Assembly (NCBI GenBank): GCA_963624975.1
Contig: CAVFRF010000067.1
Location: 1-22,233, forward strand
From: CAVLCC01 sp963624975
GTDB taxonomy: Bacteria > Actinomycetota > Coriobacteriia > Coriobacteriales > CADBOM01
Length of the DNA: 22,233 nt
Direction of reading: 5' to 3'
The notes below the pieces were generated by a model, which saw only the letters and a program-made list of their open reading frames with translations, was not told where the DNA came from and did not search any database. Both the position numbers and the translations under genes were made by a program. Positions 14,513 through 22,233 of this stretch are shown one piece after another; position 1 is the first letter of the stretch; every line of letters starts with the position of its first letter.

Positions 14513-16144
14513 CTATTCCACGGCCATGATCAGCGGGTAGAGGGGCTGCTCTCCCCTGTTGGCGTCCATCTCGAGGTCGGGGAACTTCTCCTCCACATGT
14601 GCCTGCATGCGCTCGAAGTCGTCGTCGTCGAGGTCCTCGCCCGCCAGAAGCGTGAGGTTGTCGATGTCGTCGCCAGCGGCCAGCAGGTCGATCATCTCGA
14701 TGCACACGTCGTAGACGGTGGAGCCCACCATCTTGATATGGCCGTCCACGATGCCCATCACGTCGCCATTGTGGATCTGGATTCCGTCGTCGCCCACGGC
14801 ATCTTTCACCGCGGTGGTCACCTCGCCGGTCACCACGCCGGCGATGGCCTCGCTCATCATCTCCACGTTTTCCTCGAGCGATGCATCGGGGTTGCCCGAG
14901 AAGATGGCGGTAAAGGTCTGCGGCACGCTCCGGGTGGGCACCACGCCGCAGGGCTTCTCCACGATTCCGGCAGCCGCGTTGGCCGCCATCACGATGTTCT
15001 TGTTGCCGGGGAACACGATGACCTTGTCGGCGTTCACCGACTCCACCGCCTCCACGATGTCGGAGGTCGAGGGGTTCATGGTCTGGCCGCCCGACACCAC
15101 CTTGTCGACGCCCAGCGACTCCAGGATCGAGACGTTGCCCTTGCCCACGGCCACGGCCACGAATCCCAGGTCCTTGTGCTCGGCCTGCGCCTCGTCGATG
15201 GCGATCTTGTCTAGCCTGTCCTCCGACTGCATGTCCATGTTGTGGATGAATATCTCGTGCGGCTGGCCGCGCTCGATCATCCACTGCAGCACGTTGCCGG
15301 GCTGGTCGGTGTGCACGTGCACCTTGAAATCTGGGTGCTCGCCCACCACCAGCTGGCAGTCGCCGATTTCCTCGAGGTAGGCGTAGGCCTCCTCCACGTC
15401 GAGGATGTCGCTCTTGAACAGGAACTCGGTGCAGTACCTGTAGTTGTGGTCTTCCCAGTCGTTGACCTGCTCGATTATGGGCTTCGATCCGGCCTTGATG
15501 GAGAACAGCGAGCTGTCCACGCTCCAGTCGGACGCGCCGTCGAGCAGGCTGGCCACGAATCCCTCGGTCATCACGGCCAGAGCCAGGCCGCCGGAGTCCA
15601 CCACGCCGTTCTCCTTGAGCGTGGGCATAAGCTCGGGGGTGCGCTTGACCGACTCCATGGCCTCCTTCACCACGCCGCGCAGGATCTGCTCGACGCTGGC
15701 GCCATCGTCGGTGGCGGCTCGCACATACGTGGCCATATCGCTGATCACCGTGAGCATCGTGCCCTCGACGGGCTTGCGCACGGCCTTGTAGGCCACCTCC
15801 TTCGCGCAGGTGAACGCGCGGGCGATCGACTCCGACGAGAACTCGTCCAGCTCGGCCGCGCCCTCGGTGAGACCGCGCAGTATCTGGCTGCAGATCACTC
15901 CCGAGTTGCCCCTGGCGCCCATCAGCGAACCCTGCTTGATGGCGCGCAGCACCTCGGCCTTGCTGGCCTTCGGAGGCAGGGCCTCCAGCTCCTTCACCAC
16001 GTTGAGCATGGTGAGCGATACGTTGGTGCCGGTGTCGCCATCGGGAATCGGGAACACGTTGAGCTTGTTGATCTCTTCCTGATGTGCCTCTACGGCCCTT
16101 GCGGCCGCGATGGTGGCCGCCTTGACCTTGTCGAGTATGTTCAT
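14513..16144 (-). CDS. DhaL-domain (DAK2) kinase, FakA/YloV family
   Basis: Proteins of this family are ATP-dependent kinases; FakA of staphylococci phosphorylates fatty acids held by a FakB (DegV) partner. The 543 residues show the DhaL domain with PDGDTGTN (34-41, metal/ATP binding aspartates) and GARGNSG (76-82), a middle domain, and a C-terminal domain with DKVIVFPGNKNIV and VVPTRSVPQ typical of the YloV group. The ATG at 16144 is preferred because it places the PDGDTGTN motif at the distance usual for the family; an ATG at 16183 with a GGAG site is the alternative. Asp23 directly upstream and recG directly downstream repeat the order common in Gram-positive bacteria. No FakB gene is in the window, so the substrate is inferred. 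Confidence 0.9.
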   Translation of the reverse strand: MNILDKVKAATIAAARAVEAHQEEINKLNVFPIPDGDTGTNVSLTMLNVVKELEALPPKASKAEVLRAIKQGSLMGARGNSGVICSQILRGLTEGAAELDEFSSESIARAFTCAKEVAYKAVRKPVEGTMLTVISDMATYVRAATDDGASVEQILRGVVKEAMESVKRTPELMPTLKENGVVDSGGLALAVMTEGFVASLLDGASDWSVDSSLFSIKAGSKPIIEQVNDWEDHNYRYCTEFLFKSDILDVEEAYAYLEEIGDCQLVVGEHPDFKVHVHTDQPGNVLQWMIERGQPHEIFIHNMDMQSEDRLDKIAIDEAQAEHKDLGFVAVAVGKGNVSILESLGVDKVVSGGQTMNPSTSDIVEAVESVNADKVIVFPGNKNIVMAANAAAGIVEKPCGVVPTRSVPQTFTAIFSGNPDASLEENVEMMSEAIAGVVTGEVTTAVKDAVGDDGIQIHNGDVMGIVDGHIKMVGSTVYDVCIEMIDLLAAGDDIDNLTLLAGEDLDDDDFERMQAHVEEKFPDLEMDANRGEQPLYPLIMAVE

Positions 16145-16202
16145 GTTTGAAATAACCTTATCGATCCGTTTGCTGCCGGGCATCTAGCTCCACGCGGAGC
16201 CT

Positions 16203-16559
16203 CTAGATCTTGACCCCCTGGATGTTCACCGAAATATCGTCCACCGCGATCTGGAGGTATTCCTCCATCGCATAGCGCACCGTGTCGGCAAGGTTCTCGG
16301 CCACGGTGGAAACGTTCACTCCGTACTGCACCACGATGAAAAGCTCCACCGATACCGCGGTCTCGTGGTTCTGCAGCAGGATGCCCCTGCGCAGCCTTGC
16401 CATGGGGAGCATCTTGGCGATGCCGTCGCCGATGTTGGGGTTGGCCATGCCGGCCACGCCGTAGCTGGTGAGCGCGATGTATCCCACCATGTCCTGGATA
16501 ACGCCCTCGTCTACCTCGACGGTACCCGGAATCTGGATGCTCGTCTCGTCGTTTGGCAT
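16203..16559 (-). CDS. Asp23/Gls24 family envelope stress protein
   Basis: These small alkaline-shock proteins are membrane-associated or cytosolic and linked to cell-envelope homeostasis. The 118 residues match the family length and pattern: IPGTVEVDEGVIQDMVGYIA near the start, TSYGVAGMANPN, VELFIVVQYGVNV in the middle, and VRYAMEE...VDDISVNIQGVKI at the end. ATG at 16559 has AGGAGA seven bases upstream. It is followed within 60 bases by the DhaL kinase, the conserved partner in this position, and is the first gene after the uvrB terminator. No convincing promoter was found in the 140 bases before it. Confidence 0.94.
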   Translation of the reverse strand: MPNDETSIQIPGTVEVDEGVIQDMVGYIALTSYGVAGMANPNIGDGIAKMLPMARLRRGILLQNHETAVSVELFIVVQYGVNVSTVAENLADTVRYAMEEYLQIAVDDISVNIQGVKI

Positions 16560-16660
16560 ATTGTTCTCCTAACGCTGCGGTCGTCGAGAAAAGCAATGCG
16601 CTGCGGCGGCGCTTTCCTCCCGAACCGCATGTTTGCAGCAGTCCGATAGTCCATGGTACC

Positions 16661-16694
16661 AAAAAAGTCGGCATCCCGTCTCATGCGGGCATGC
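16661..16694 (-). terminator. Intrinsic terminator of uvrB
   Basis: The stem GCAT(G)CCCG/CGGGATGC (16694-16686 and 16678-16671, one bulged G) has a seven-base loop and is followed by CGAC and six T on the minus strand. It begins seven bases after the uvrB stop codon and separates uvrB from the asp23 cluster. Confidence 0.7.
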
Positions 16695-16700
16695 ATACGG

Positions 16701-18932
16701 CTACTTCCGGCTTCGGCGCCTGCCTCCCCCGAACCTGCTGCCCTGCCTCGACTTGGCCTTGAGGTTGTCGAGCGCATGGGTCTCGTCGGTGCCCTCGATG
16801 CGCGCCTTGAGCTTCACCAGCTGGTCGCGCAGCCTGGCGGCGCTCTCGAAGTCCATCTCTTCCGAGGCCCGCGTCATCTGCTCCTCCAGCGAGTCCACGA
16901 TGGCGAGCGCCTCCGACCTCGACATGCCCGAAAGGCCGTCTTCGAGGCTCTCGGCCGCATCGTGCGCGGCTTCCTCGTCGTCGCCCATGTACTGCATGAT
17001 GTCGGACACGGCCTTGCGGATGGTCTGCGGCTCGATGCCGTGCTCCTCGTTGAACCTCTGCTGGATCTCGCGGCGGCGCCTCGTCTCCTCCACCGCTGCC
17101 GCGATCGAGCCGGTCATGGTGTCGGCGTACATGATCACGCGCCCCGACACGTTGCGCGCCGCACGGCCGATCGTCTGGATGAGCGACCTGCCGTTGCGCA
17201 GGAACCCCTCCTTGTCGGCGTCGAGGATGGCCACCAGCGAGACCTCGGGTATGTCGAGTCCCTCGCGCAGCAGGTTGATGCCCACCAGCACGTCGAACTC
17301 GCCCAGGCGCAGGTCGCGCAGGATCTCCACGCGCTCGAGAGTGCCGGTGTCGCTGTGCATGTAGCGGGCGCGAAGCCCCTGATCGAGCATGTAGTCGGTG
17401 AGGTCCTCGGCCATCTTCTTGGTGAGCGTGGTCACCAGCACGCGCTCGTTGCGCTCCGCCCGCTCCGCGATCTCGGCCGTGATGTCGTCGATCTGCCCGC
17501 GCGTGGGCCTTATCTCGACCTCCGGGTCCAGAAGTCCGGTGGGCCTGATGATCTGCTCCACGTCGTTCTGGCTCACGCGCAGCTCGTAGTCGCCCGGCGT
17601 GGCCGACACGTACACGAACTGCGGGATCCGCTCCTCGAACTCGTCGAACCGAAGCGGCCTGTTGTCCAGCGCGCTGGGGAGGCGGAAGCCGTGCTCCACC
17701 AGCGTGACCTTGCGCGACCTGTCGCCCTCGTGCATGCCGCGGATCTGCGGCACGGTCACGTGGCTCTCGTCGATGAAGCACACGAAGTCGTCGGGGAAGT
17801 AGTCCACCAGGGTGTAGGGAGGCTCGCCGGGCTGGCGGCCGTCCATGTGGCGCGAGTAGTTCTCGATGCCGCTACAGAAGCCCAGCGTCTGCAGGACCTC
17901 CAGGTCGTAGTTGGTGCGCATCTCCAGGCGCTGCGCCTCCAGCAGCTTGCCGGCCTCCTTCAGCTCGCCCAGGCGCTGCTGCAGCTCCTCGCCAATCGTC
18001 TTGATGGCGCGGTCGAGTTTGGCCTTCTCGGTCACATAGTGTGACGACGGCCAGATCGGGATCTTGCCGAACCTGCCGCGCTCTTCGCCCGTGAGCCTGT
18101 CCACCTCGCGGATGGAGTCGATCTGGTCGCCGAAGAACTCCACCCTGATGGGGTTCTCGGCATAGGGCGGAAACACGTCCACGATGTCGCCGCGCACCCG
18201 GAAGGTGCCTCGCTGCAGCTCGTAGTCGTTGCGGTCGTACTGGATGTCGATGAGTCCGTGGATGAAGTCGTCGCGCTCGAGGGGCCTGTCCTCGTTGAGG
18301 AAGATGGCCATGCCCGCGTAGTCCTCGGGCGAGCCGATGCCGTAGATGCACGACACGCTGGCCACCACGATGATGTCGTTGCGCGAGAGCAGCGCCGAGG
18401 TGGCCTGATGGCGGAGCTTCTCGACCTGCTCGTTTATGGACGAGTCCTTCTCGATGAAGGTGTCGGTGGTGGGCACGTAGGCCTCGGGCTGGTAGTAGTC
18501 GTAGTAGCTCACGAAGTACTCGACGGAGTTGTTGGGGAACAGCTCGCGGAACTCCGAGGCCAGCTGCGCGGCCAGCGTCTTGTTGGGAGCCAGCACCAGC
18601 GCGGGCTTGCCCACGCGCTCGATGGTCTTGGCCATGGTGTAGGTCTTGCCCGAGCCGGTGACGCCCAGGAGCGTCTGGTAGCGCAGGCCTTCCTCGATGC
18701 CGCGGGCGAGCTTGTCGATGGCCTGCGGCTGGTCGCCCGAAGGCTCGTAGGGCGACACCACCTCGAACTTCTTGTCGGTGCGCCCCTTGGTCAGAAACTC
18801 GCGCATCTCCGAGGCCATCGCGCTCGTGGCGTTGCGGTTGCCGCTTCCCGCCAGCGCGCCCGACCCGGCCGGAAGCGACTCGACCGTCTCGGCAACTTCG
18901 TCTGGGCGCTCGGCGCCGTTTTTGTAGAGCAT
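16701..18932 (-). CDS. uvrB: Excinuclease ABC subunit B
   Basis: UvrB is the central damage-verifying helicase-like subunit of UvrABC nucleotide excision repair. The 743 residues show PYEPSGDQPQAI (61-72), Walker A GVTGSGKT (90-97), the beta-hairpin YYDYYQPEAYVP that clamps DNA, the Walker B FIDESH, motif VI QTIGRAARN, and a C-terminal UVR domain (MDFESAARLRDQLVKLK) that contacts UvrC. The protein ends in a basic Gly/Arg tail. Before the usual start there is an extra N-terminal segment of about 50 residues, rich in Ser, Gly and Ala. ATG at 18932 has GAGGAG six bases upstream; an ATG at residue 39 would give a shorter form. It lies 23 bases after the lytic transglycosylase gene. Confidence 0.97.
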   Translation of the reverse strand: MLYKNGAERPDEVAETVESLPAGSGALAGSGNRNATSAMASEMREFLTKGRTDKKFEVVSPYEPSGDQPQAIDKLARGIEEGLRYQTLLGVTGSGKTYTMAKTIERVGKPALVLAPNKTLAAQLASEFRELFPNNSVEYFVSYYDYYQPEAYVPTTDTFIEKDSSINEQVEKLRHQATSALLSRNDIIVVASVSCIYGIGSPEDYAGMAIFLNEDRPLERDDFIHGLIDIQYDRNDYELQRGTFRVRGDIVDVFPPYAENPIRVEFFGDQIDSIREVDRLTGEERGRFGKIPIWPSSHYVTEKAKLDRAIKTIGEELQQRLGELKEAGKLLEAQRLEMRTNYDLEVLQTLGFCSGIENYSRHMDGRQPGEPPYTLVDYFPDDFVCFIDESHVTVPQIRGMHEGDRSRKVTLVEHGFRLPSALDNRPLRFDEFEERIPQFVYVSATPGDYELRVSQNDVEQIIRPTGLLDPEVEIRPTRGQIDDITAEIAERAERNERVLVTTLTKKMAEDLTDYMLDQGLRARYMHSDTGTLERVEILRDLRLGEFDVLVGINLLREGLDIPEVSLVAILDADKEGFLRNGRSLIQTIGRAARNVSGRVIMYADTMTGSIAAAVEETRRRREIQQRFNEEHGIEPQTIRKAVSDIMQYMGDDEEAAHDAAESLEDGLSGMSRSEALAIVDSLEEQMTRASEEMDFESAARLRDQLVKLKARIEGTDETHALDNLKAKSRQGSRFGGGRRRSRK

Positions 18933-18955
18933 CGTGTCTCCTCGGTGTCGGCAGC

Positions 18956-19531
18956 CTACGAATCCCATTCGAAGGCATCGGGATACAGCTTCTCGTACAT
19001 TGCCTTCGCGCGGTTGACCGACTCTATGTACTTCTCGGTCTCGCCGAACTCCACGCTCGCGCGAACGTCGGCGTCTTCCTCGAGCCACTTGTCCACGTTG
19101 CCCATGCCGGCGTTGTAGGCGGCGATGGCGGGATTCATCTCGTGGTAGCGCTCCACCAGGTAGCGCAGGTATGCCGTGCCGTAGTTGATGCTGGTCTCGG
19201 GGTCGGTGAGGTTGTCGGGCGAGTACTCCGACGAATCCACCAGCCCCCACTCGGCCACCTCTTCGGCGGTTTCGGGCATCATCTGCATGATGCCCACTGC
19301 CCCGGCCTTCGACACCGCGCTGGCATCGAAGTCCGACTCGCACTTGGCCATCGCCGCGATGAAGTAGGGGTTGACCTGGTAGCGGTCGGCCGCCTGCTGG
19401 ATGTAGCCGGCGTATTCGAGATGGTAGTAGGCTCGCTCCACATGAGGAAGCGCCACCACGGCCGCGACGGCCAGGATCGCCAACGCCACGAAGAGCTTGG
19501 CTAGCCTGCGCGGCCATCTTCTGCGCTTCAT
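18956..19531 (-). CDS. Membrane-anchored lytic transglycosylase (SLT domain)
   Basis: Such enzymes cleave the MurNAc-GlcNAc bond of peptidoglycan to leave a 1,6-anhydro end. The 191 residues start with a basic cluster MKRRRWPRR and one hydrophobic helix (about 10-28), acting as signal anchor, so the catalytic part is outside the membrane. The SLT signature follows: AKCESDFDASAVS with catalytic Glu65, then GAVGIMQMMPETA, TDPETSINYGTAYL, and AIAAYNAGMGNV. It is a minimal Slt70-like catalytic domain without a cell-wall-binding module. The start codon overlaps the coaE stop codon as ATGA, so translation is probably coupled to coaE. Confidence 0.93.
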   Translation of the reverse strand: MKRRRWPRRLAKLFVALAILAVAAVVALPHVERAYYHLEYAGYIQQAADRYQVNPYFIAAMAKCESDFDASAVSKAGAVGIMQMMPETAEEVAEWGLVDSSEYSPDNLTDPETSINYGTAYLRYLVERYHEMNPAIAAYNAGMGNVDKWLEEDADVRASVEFGETEKYIESVNRAKAMYEKLYPDAFEWDS

Positions 19532-20130
19532 CTTGCGGCACTCCCTTCCGTCCTCGAACGCCACCATTCCTCTATCTTGCGCTCGAACTCCTCGCGGGTC
19601 GAGTCGTTGGCGATCACGGTGTCCACCATGCCCGCGATGCTGTCCTGCGGCACCTGGCTGGCCATGCGCTGCTCCACATCTTCGGCATCGAGGCCGCGCT
19701 CCACGGCGCGATGGGCTCGAGACGACTCGGGGGCCACGATGGCGACGCTCTCGTCCGCGAGTTCCAGGAGGTTCTGCGCGCGGTCGAGCAGTGGAACCTC
19801 CAGCACCTTCATGGGAGCCGCGCCCGAATCGTCTTGCAGGTACCCCCTCGAGCGAACGTCGATTGCCGGCAGGCATATCGAGTCCATGGCCTTCACGTTC
19901 TCCGGCGAGGCGAATGCCCTTGCGGCCAGCATCGCCGGAATCGGCCTGCCCTGCCCGTCGAGGATGTCGCGCCCGAACTCCTCCGCCAGTCTATCGGCGA
20001 TCTGCGGAGTGTTCCTCACCTCTCTGGCGATGTCGTCCAGGCTGCACGTCTGTGCGCCGAGCTTCCGGAGAACCTCCAGCGCGGTGCTCTTTCCCGATGC
20101 CAGGCCTCCTGCCAGAATCACCTTGTACAT
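19528..20130 (-). CDS. coaE: Dephospho-CoA kinase
   Basis: CoaE phosphorylates the ribose 3'-OH of dephospho-CoA, the last step of CoA synthesis, in the cytoplasm. The 200 residues show a P-loop GGLASGKST (8-16), a DDIAREV segment where the family has DADxIAR, and a LEVPLLDRA segment replacing the common PLLFE. The C-terminal RMASQVPQDS matches the family RQxxQ region loosely. It is thus a divergent member, but the order of motifs and length fit. ATG at 20130 is 18 bases after the rpsA terminator, with no obvious promoter between. The 3' end overlaps the next gene by four bases. Confidence 0.88.
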   Translation of the reverse strand: MYKVILAGGLASGKSTALEVLRKLGAQTCSLDDIAREVRNTPQIADRLAEEFGRDILDGQGRPIPAMLAARAFASPENVKAMDSICLPAIDVRSRGYLQDDSGAAPMKVLEVPLLDRAQNLLELADESVAIVAPESSRAHRAVERGLDAEDVEQRMASQVPQDSIAGMVDTVIANDSTREEFERKIEEWWRSRTEGSAAR

Positions 20131-20148
20131 ATAGCGAACTTGCCTTCT

Positions 20149-20186
20149 AAAAGAGCAGGAGAGCCGCCTTGCGGAAGCTCTCCTGC
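20149..20186 (-). terminator. Strong intrinsic terminator of rpsA
   Basis: Perfect ten-base arms GCAGGAGAGC/GCTCTCCTGC (20186-20177 and 20164-20155) enclose a 12-base loop that itself can pair CCGC/GCGG. They are followed by TCTTTT on the minus strand. It ends 18 bases before the coaE start. Confidence 0.85.
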
Positions 20187-20234
20187 ATTTTCAAACGATC
20201 TTTGTCTCGCCGCGTTGCGGCTTTGAGCGCAAGC

Positions 20235-21488
20235 CTACTCCGCTGCGGTCTCCTCGGCAGCAGGAGCGGCCTCCTCGACGGGAGCCTCCTCGGCTGCGGG
20301 AGCAGCTGCCTCCTCGGCAGGCTTCTCCGCGTCTGCCGCGGGCTTGCCCTCCTCCTCCATCTCGGCAACCTCGATGGTGATGCCCAGCGTCTCGGCTGCA
20401 GCCTTCATCGAAAGCGAGATGCGGCGACGGTCCTGGTCGATGGACATGACCTTCACCGGGATCTGCTTGCCAACCTCGACGACCTGCGAGGGATGGTTGA
20501 CATGCTTCTTGGCCATCTCGGAGATGTGCACCAGGCCCTCGACGCCGTCGCCCAGGGCAACGAACACGCCGAACGGCACGATCTTGGTAACCTTGCCCTC
20601 CACGATGGCGCCCACCGGGTAGTTCTTGATGAGCGTGTGCCACGGATCCTCGGTGGTCTGCTTGAGGCCCAGCGAGATGCGCTCGCGGTTGCGGTCCACG
20701 TCCAGAACCTCGACCTCCACCTCGTCGCCGACCTTGACGACCTCGGAGGGATGGTTGACGTGGCTCCAGGAAAGCTCGGAGATGTGCACCAGTCCGTCGA
20801 TGCCGCCGAGGTCGACGAATGCGCCGAACTCCACGATCGAGCTTACGGTGCCCTTGAGCCTCATGCCCTTCTCGAGCTTGCTCATGATTTCGGCACGCTC
20901 GTTCTTGCGGCCCTCCTCCAGGAGCACCCTGCGCGAGAGCACCACGTTGTTGCGGTTGCGGTCCATCTCGATAACTCGGGCCTCGATGAACTCGCCGAGG
21001 TAGGTGTCCAGATCCTTCACGCGGCGAAGGTCCACGAGGGATGCCGGGAGGAATCCGCGCAGGCCGATGTCGAGAATCAGGCCGCCCTTGACGACCTCGA
21101 TGACCTCGCCCACGACGTTCTCGCCGTTCTGGAACTTCTCCTCGACGCTGATCCAAGCGCGCTTGTACTCGGCGCGCTTCTTGGAGAGCACGAGACGTCC
21201 GTCCTTGTCTTCCTTGGTGATAACGAGAGCCTCGATCTCGTCGCCGATCGAAACCACGTCGGAGGTGTTCACGTCGTCGCGAATCGAAAGCTCGCGGGCG
21301 GGAATCACGCCCTCGGACTTGGACCTGATGTCAAGCAGAACCTCGTCGTGCTCGATCTTCACGATCGTGCCGGTAACAAGTTCGCCTTCTTCCACGTCGG
21401 TGACCGTTCCGTCAATCATGTTCTCCATCTCGTCGTTCGAGATGTCGTCGAGCTTGAAAATGGACGTGTTCTTGATGGTCTCTGCCAA
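20235..21488 (-). CDS. rpsA: 30S ribosomal protein S1
   Basis: S1 binds mRNA on the 30S platform and helps initiate translation. The 417 residues contain four S1 domains (about 36-105, 122-187, 208-277 and 294-363), as in other actinobacteria. Recognisable segments are DEVLLDIRSKSEGVIPARELS, GLRGFLPAS, SIVEFGAFVDLGGIDGLVHISE and KIVPFGVFVALGDGVEGLVHISE. The last 50 residues are an acidic Ala/Glu/Pro tail. Two TTG starts are possible. The one at 21488 has GAGGGG seven bases upstream and is chosen; TTG at 21524 has AAGGA and would add 12 residues. The gene has its own promoter and terminator, so it is a single-gene unit. Confidence 0.96.
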   Translation of the reverse strand: MAETIKNTSIFKLDDISNDEMENMIDGTVTDVEEGELVTGTIVKIEHDEVLLDIRSKSEGVIPARELSIRDDVNTSDVVSIGDEIEALVITKEDKDGRLVLSKKRAEYKRAWISVEEKFQNGENVVGEVIEVVKGGLILDIGLRGFLPASLVDLRRVKDLDTYLGEFIEARVIEMDRNRNNVVLSRRVLLEEGRKNERAEIMSKLEKGMRLKGTVSSIVEFGAFVDLGGIDGLVHISELSWSHVNHPSEVVKVGDEVEVEVLDVDRNRERISLGLKQTTEDPWHTLIKNYPVGAIVEGKVTKIVPFGVFVALGDGVEGLVHISEMAKKHVNHPSQVVEVGKQIPVKVMSIDQDRRRISLSMKAAAETLGITIEVAEMEEEGKPAADAEKPAEEAAAPAAEEAPVEEAAPAAEETAAE

Positions 21489-21492
21489 AATT

Positions 21493-21514
21493 GGACCCCT
21501 CTCGGTATGGGGCC
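21493..21514 (-). promoter_or_regulatory. Hairpin covering the rpsA ribosome binding site
   Basis: On the mRNA, GGCCCC (21514-21509) can pair with GGGGTCC (21499-21493, one bulged U), leaving a nine-base loop. The GGGG is the core of the ribosome binding site for the TTG start at 21488. This would mask initiation and could serve translational autoregulation by S1, which is known for rpsA in E. coli; the link here is inference. Confidence 0.45.
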
Positions 21515-21613
21515 CCGACTCCAATTAATTCCTTATCGGGAGCGTGCCCAAGCACTGCCCGCGCCCGCAAAATTGCATTGTTCTCGGGGGCCTACAGTTA
21601 CAAATCGGTAAGG

Positions 21614-21641
21614 ATTATACCGGTTTGAAACCGCTGCACAA
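21614..21641 (-). promoter_or_regulatory. Strong rpsA promoter with palindromic spacer
   Basis: A perfect TATAAT (21619-21614) lies 16 bases from TTGTGC (21641-21636). The spacer holds the palindrome CGGTTT-C-AAACCG (21633-21621), a possible operator. An A/T tract at 21654-21667 sits about 45-60 bases upstream of the expected start near 21607, the place of an UP element. Leader length is about 120 bases. Confidence 0.7.
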
Positions 21642-21777
21642 ACCACTTGCGCGAAAAAATTAAAAACAGGCCAATCTGGCACGCGAGCGGCCAAAACGAA
21701 CAGGCTCGACCCGGCGATGCGGGCACGTTCGAACGAGGGGTCGCACGCCTCCTGCGCGCACCCGCGCCCGGGGCCGC

Positions 21778-21795
21778 AAAAGAGGGCTATCCCTC
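21778..21795 (-). terminator. Possible terminator at the pyrophosphatase stop codon
   Basis: GAGGG/CCCTC (21795-21791 and 21786-21782) with a four-base loop, followed by TTTT, overlaps the stop codon of the manganese-dependent pyrophosphatase gene. The stem is short, so strength is uncertain. Confidence 0.4.
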
Positions 21796-22233
21796 CCTAC
21801 CCATGAGCCTCGTGATCACCTGCTTCTTGCGCGACAAGATGTTGCCGACCCACACCGGGCCCTCCGACAAATCGATGCCGAAAGCCCTCTCCACCATCCG
21901 CGCGTCGCCGGCCACGAAGAACCTTGACCCCACGTTCACGATGTCGGTGAGCAGGAACAGCACGGTGTCGTATCCCAGCTTGCGCCCCAGCTCCTCGATG
22001 TGCGCCTGAATCTCGTCGGTCCTGGACATCGCCACTTCCATGTTGGCCGTCTCGTGCTGGGCCACCAGCACCTTCTTGTCGGCTATCTCGTACTCTTTCG
22101 CGTCGCCGCCCACGAACGTCTCGATGTCGAGCTTGGCATCGTCGCCTTTCCTGTGGAACAGCTCGATGCCAAACTCGATCGGGTCGACGTCGAGTATCTT
22201 GCCCAGCCACGAGGCAACGTCCCTGTCCATGTC
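21787..22233 (-). CDS. ppaC: Manganese-dependent inorganic pyrophosphatase (C-terminal part)
   Basis: Family II pyrophosphatases are soluble Mn2+/Co2+ enzymes that hydrolyse PPi to phosphate. The gene continues past the right edge, so only the last 148 residues are present, roughly the DHHA2 domain of a protein usually a little over 300 residues. Visible are the VLVAQHETAN segment (matching the family's QVET pattern) and, near the C-terminus, SRKKQVITRL, whose SRKKQ holds the phosphate-binding Arg and Lys. The N-terminal DHH domain with the metal ligands lies outside the window. It is followed by 180 bases without genes before the rpsA promoter. Confidence 0.93.
   Translation of the reverse strand, partial: DMDRDVASWLGKILDVDPIEFGIELFHRKGDDAKLDIETFVGGDAKEYEIADKKVLVAQHETANMEVAMSRTDEIQAHIEELGRKLGYDTVLFLLTDIVNVGSRFFVAGDARMVERAFGIDLSEGPVWVGNILSRKKQVITRLMGREG

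Noticed and set aside
16560..16700. Possible rpmB or other small gene between asp23 and uvrB.
   Set aside because: No L28 sequence is seen on either strand; the minus-strand frame from the ATG at 16656 runs into asp23 in another frame and has no family pattern.
18933..19541. Extension of the uvrB frame upstream to 19541.
   Set aside because: It overlaps the lytic transglycosylase gene in another frame; ATG at 18932 has a good ribosome binding site and already includes an N-terminal extension.
21654..21682. T-rich tract with a GCCA/TGGC stem as a terminator before rpsA.
   Set aside because: The stem has only four pairs, and the tract sits exactly where an UP element of the rpsA promoter is expected.
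1..22233. tRNA genes, CRISPR repeats, transposases, toxin-antitoxin or defence genes.
   Set aside because: None could be supported on either strand; all long genes belong to core housekeeping families.

Overview
The window is a GC-rich, densely packed bacterial chromosomal segment in which every convincing gene lies on the minus strand. Gene content suggests a high-GC actinobacterium, most likely of class Coriobacteriia: an S1 protein with actinobacterial wording in its first S1 domain, a DivIVA-like coiled-coil gene beside a DUF177 gene, and an Asp23/DhaL-kinase pair next to recG. The assignment is by gene order and protein wording only. No tRNA, rRNA, CRISPR array, transposase or prophage gene is visible, and no defence or biosynthetic island. 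This is a core-genome region.

Reading in the direction of transcription (high to low coordinates): the C-terminal half of a manganese-dependent pyrophosphatase (right edge); rpsA with its own strong promoter and a very good terminator; coaE, a small membrane-anchored lytic transglycosylase, and uvrB, which ends at a terminator; an Asp23-family gene, a FakA-like DhaL kinase, recG, rsmD and coaD; a DivIVA/SepIVA-like coiled-coil gene and a DUF177 (YceD) gene; about 330 non-coding bases holding a promoter and three terminator-like hairpins; then the classical rimP-nusA-rnpM(ylxR)-infB-rbfA-nrnA-truB-ribF translation/transcription operon; and finally the N-terminal part of a membrane-integral pyrophosphatase (left edge).

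The genes serve a growth programme: ribosome assembly and translation initiation (rimP, infB, rbfA, rpsA, rsmD), transcription elongation and antitermination (nusA), RNA modification and turnover (truB, nrnA), cofactor synthesis (coaE and coaD give CoA, ribF gives FMN/FAD), DNA repair (uvrB, recG), envelope functions (lytic transglycosylase, DivIVA-like protein, Asp23, FakA-like kinase) and pyrophosphate disposal at both ends.

No obviously new multi-gene system is present. The features that stand out are small: an 85-bp, near-perfect, in-frame palindrome inside the 3' end of truB; a tandem hairpin leader before rimP; a Cys/His-rich, probably zinc-binding tail on NusA; a perfect 12-bp inverted repeat at the recG start; and an rpsA promoter with a palindrome in its spacer and a hairpin over the ribosome binding site.
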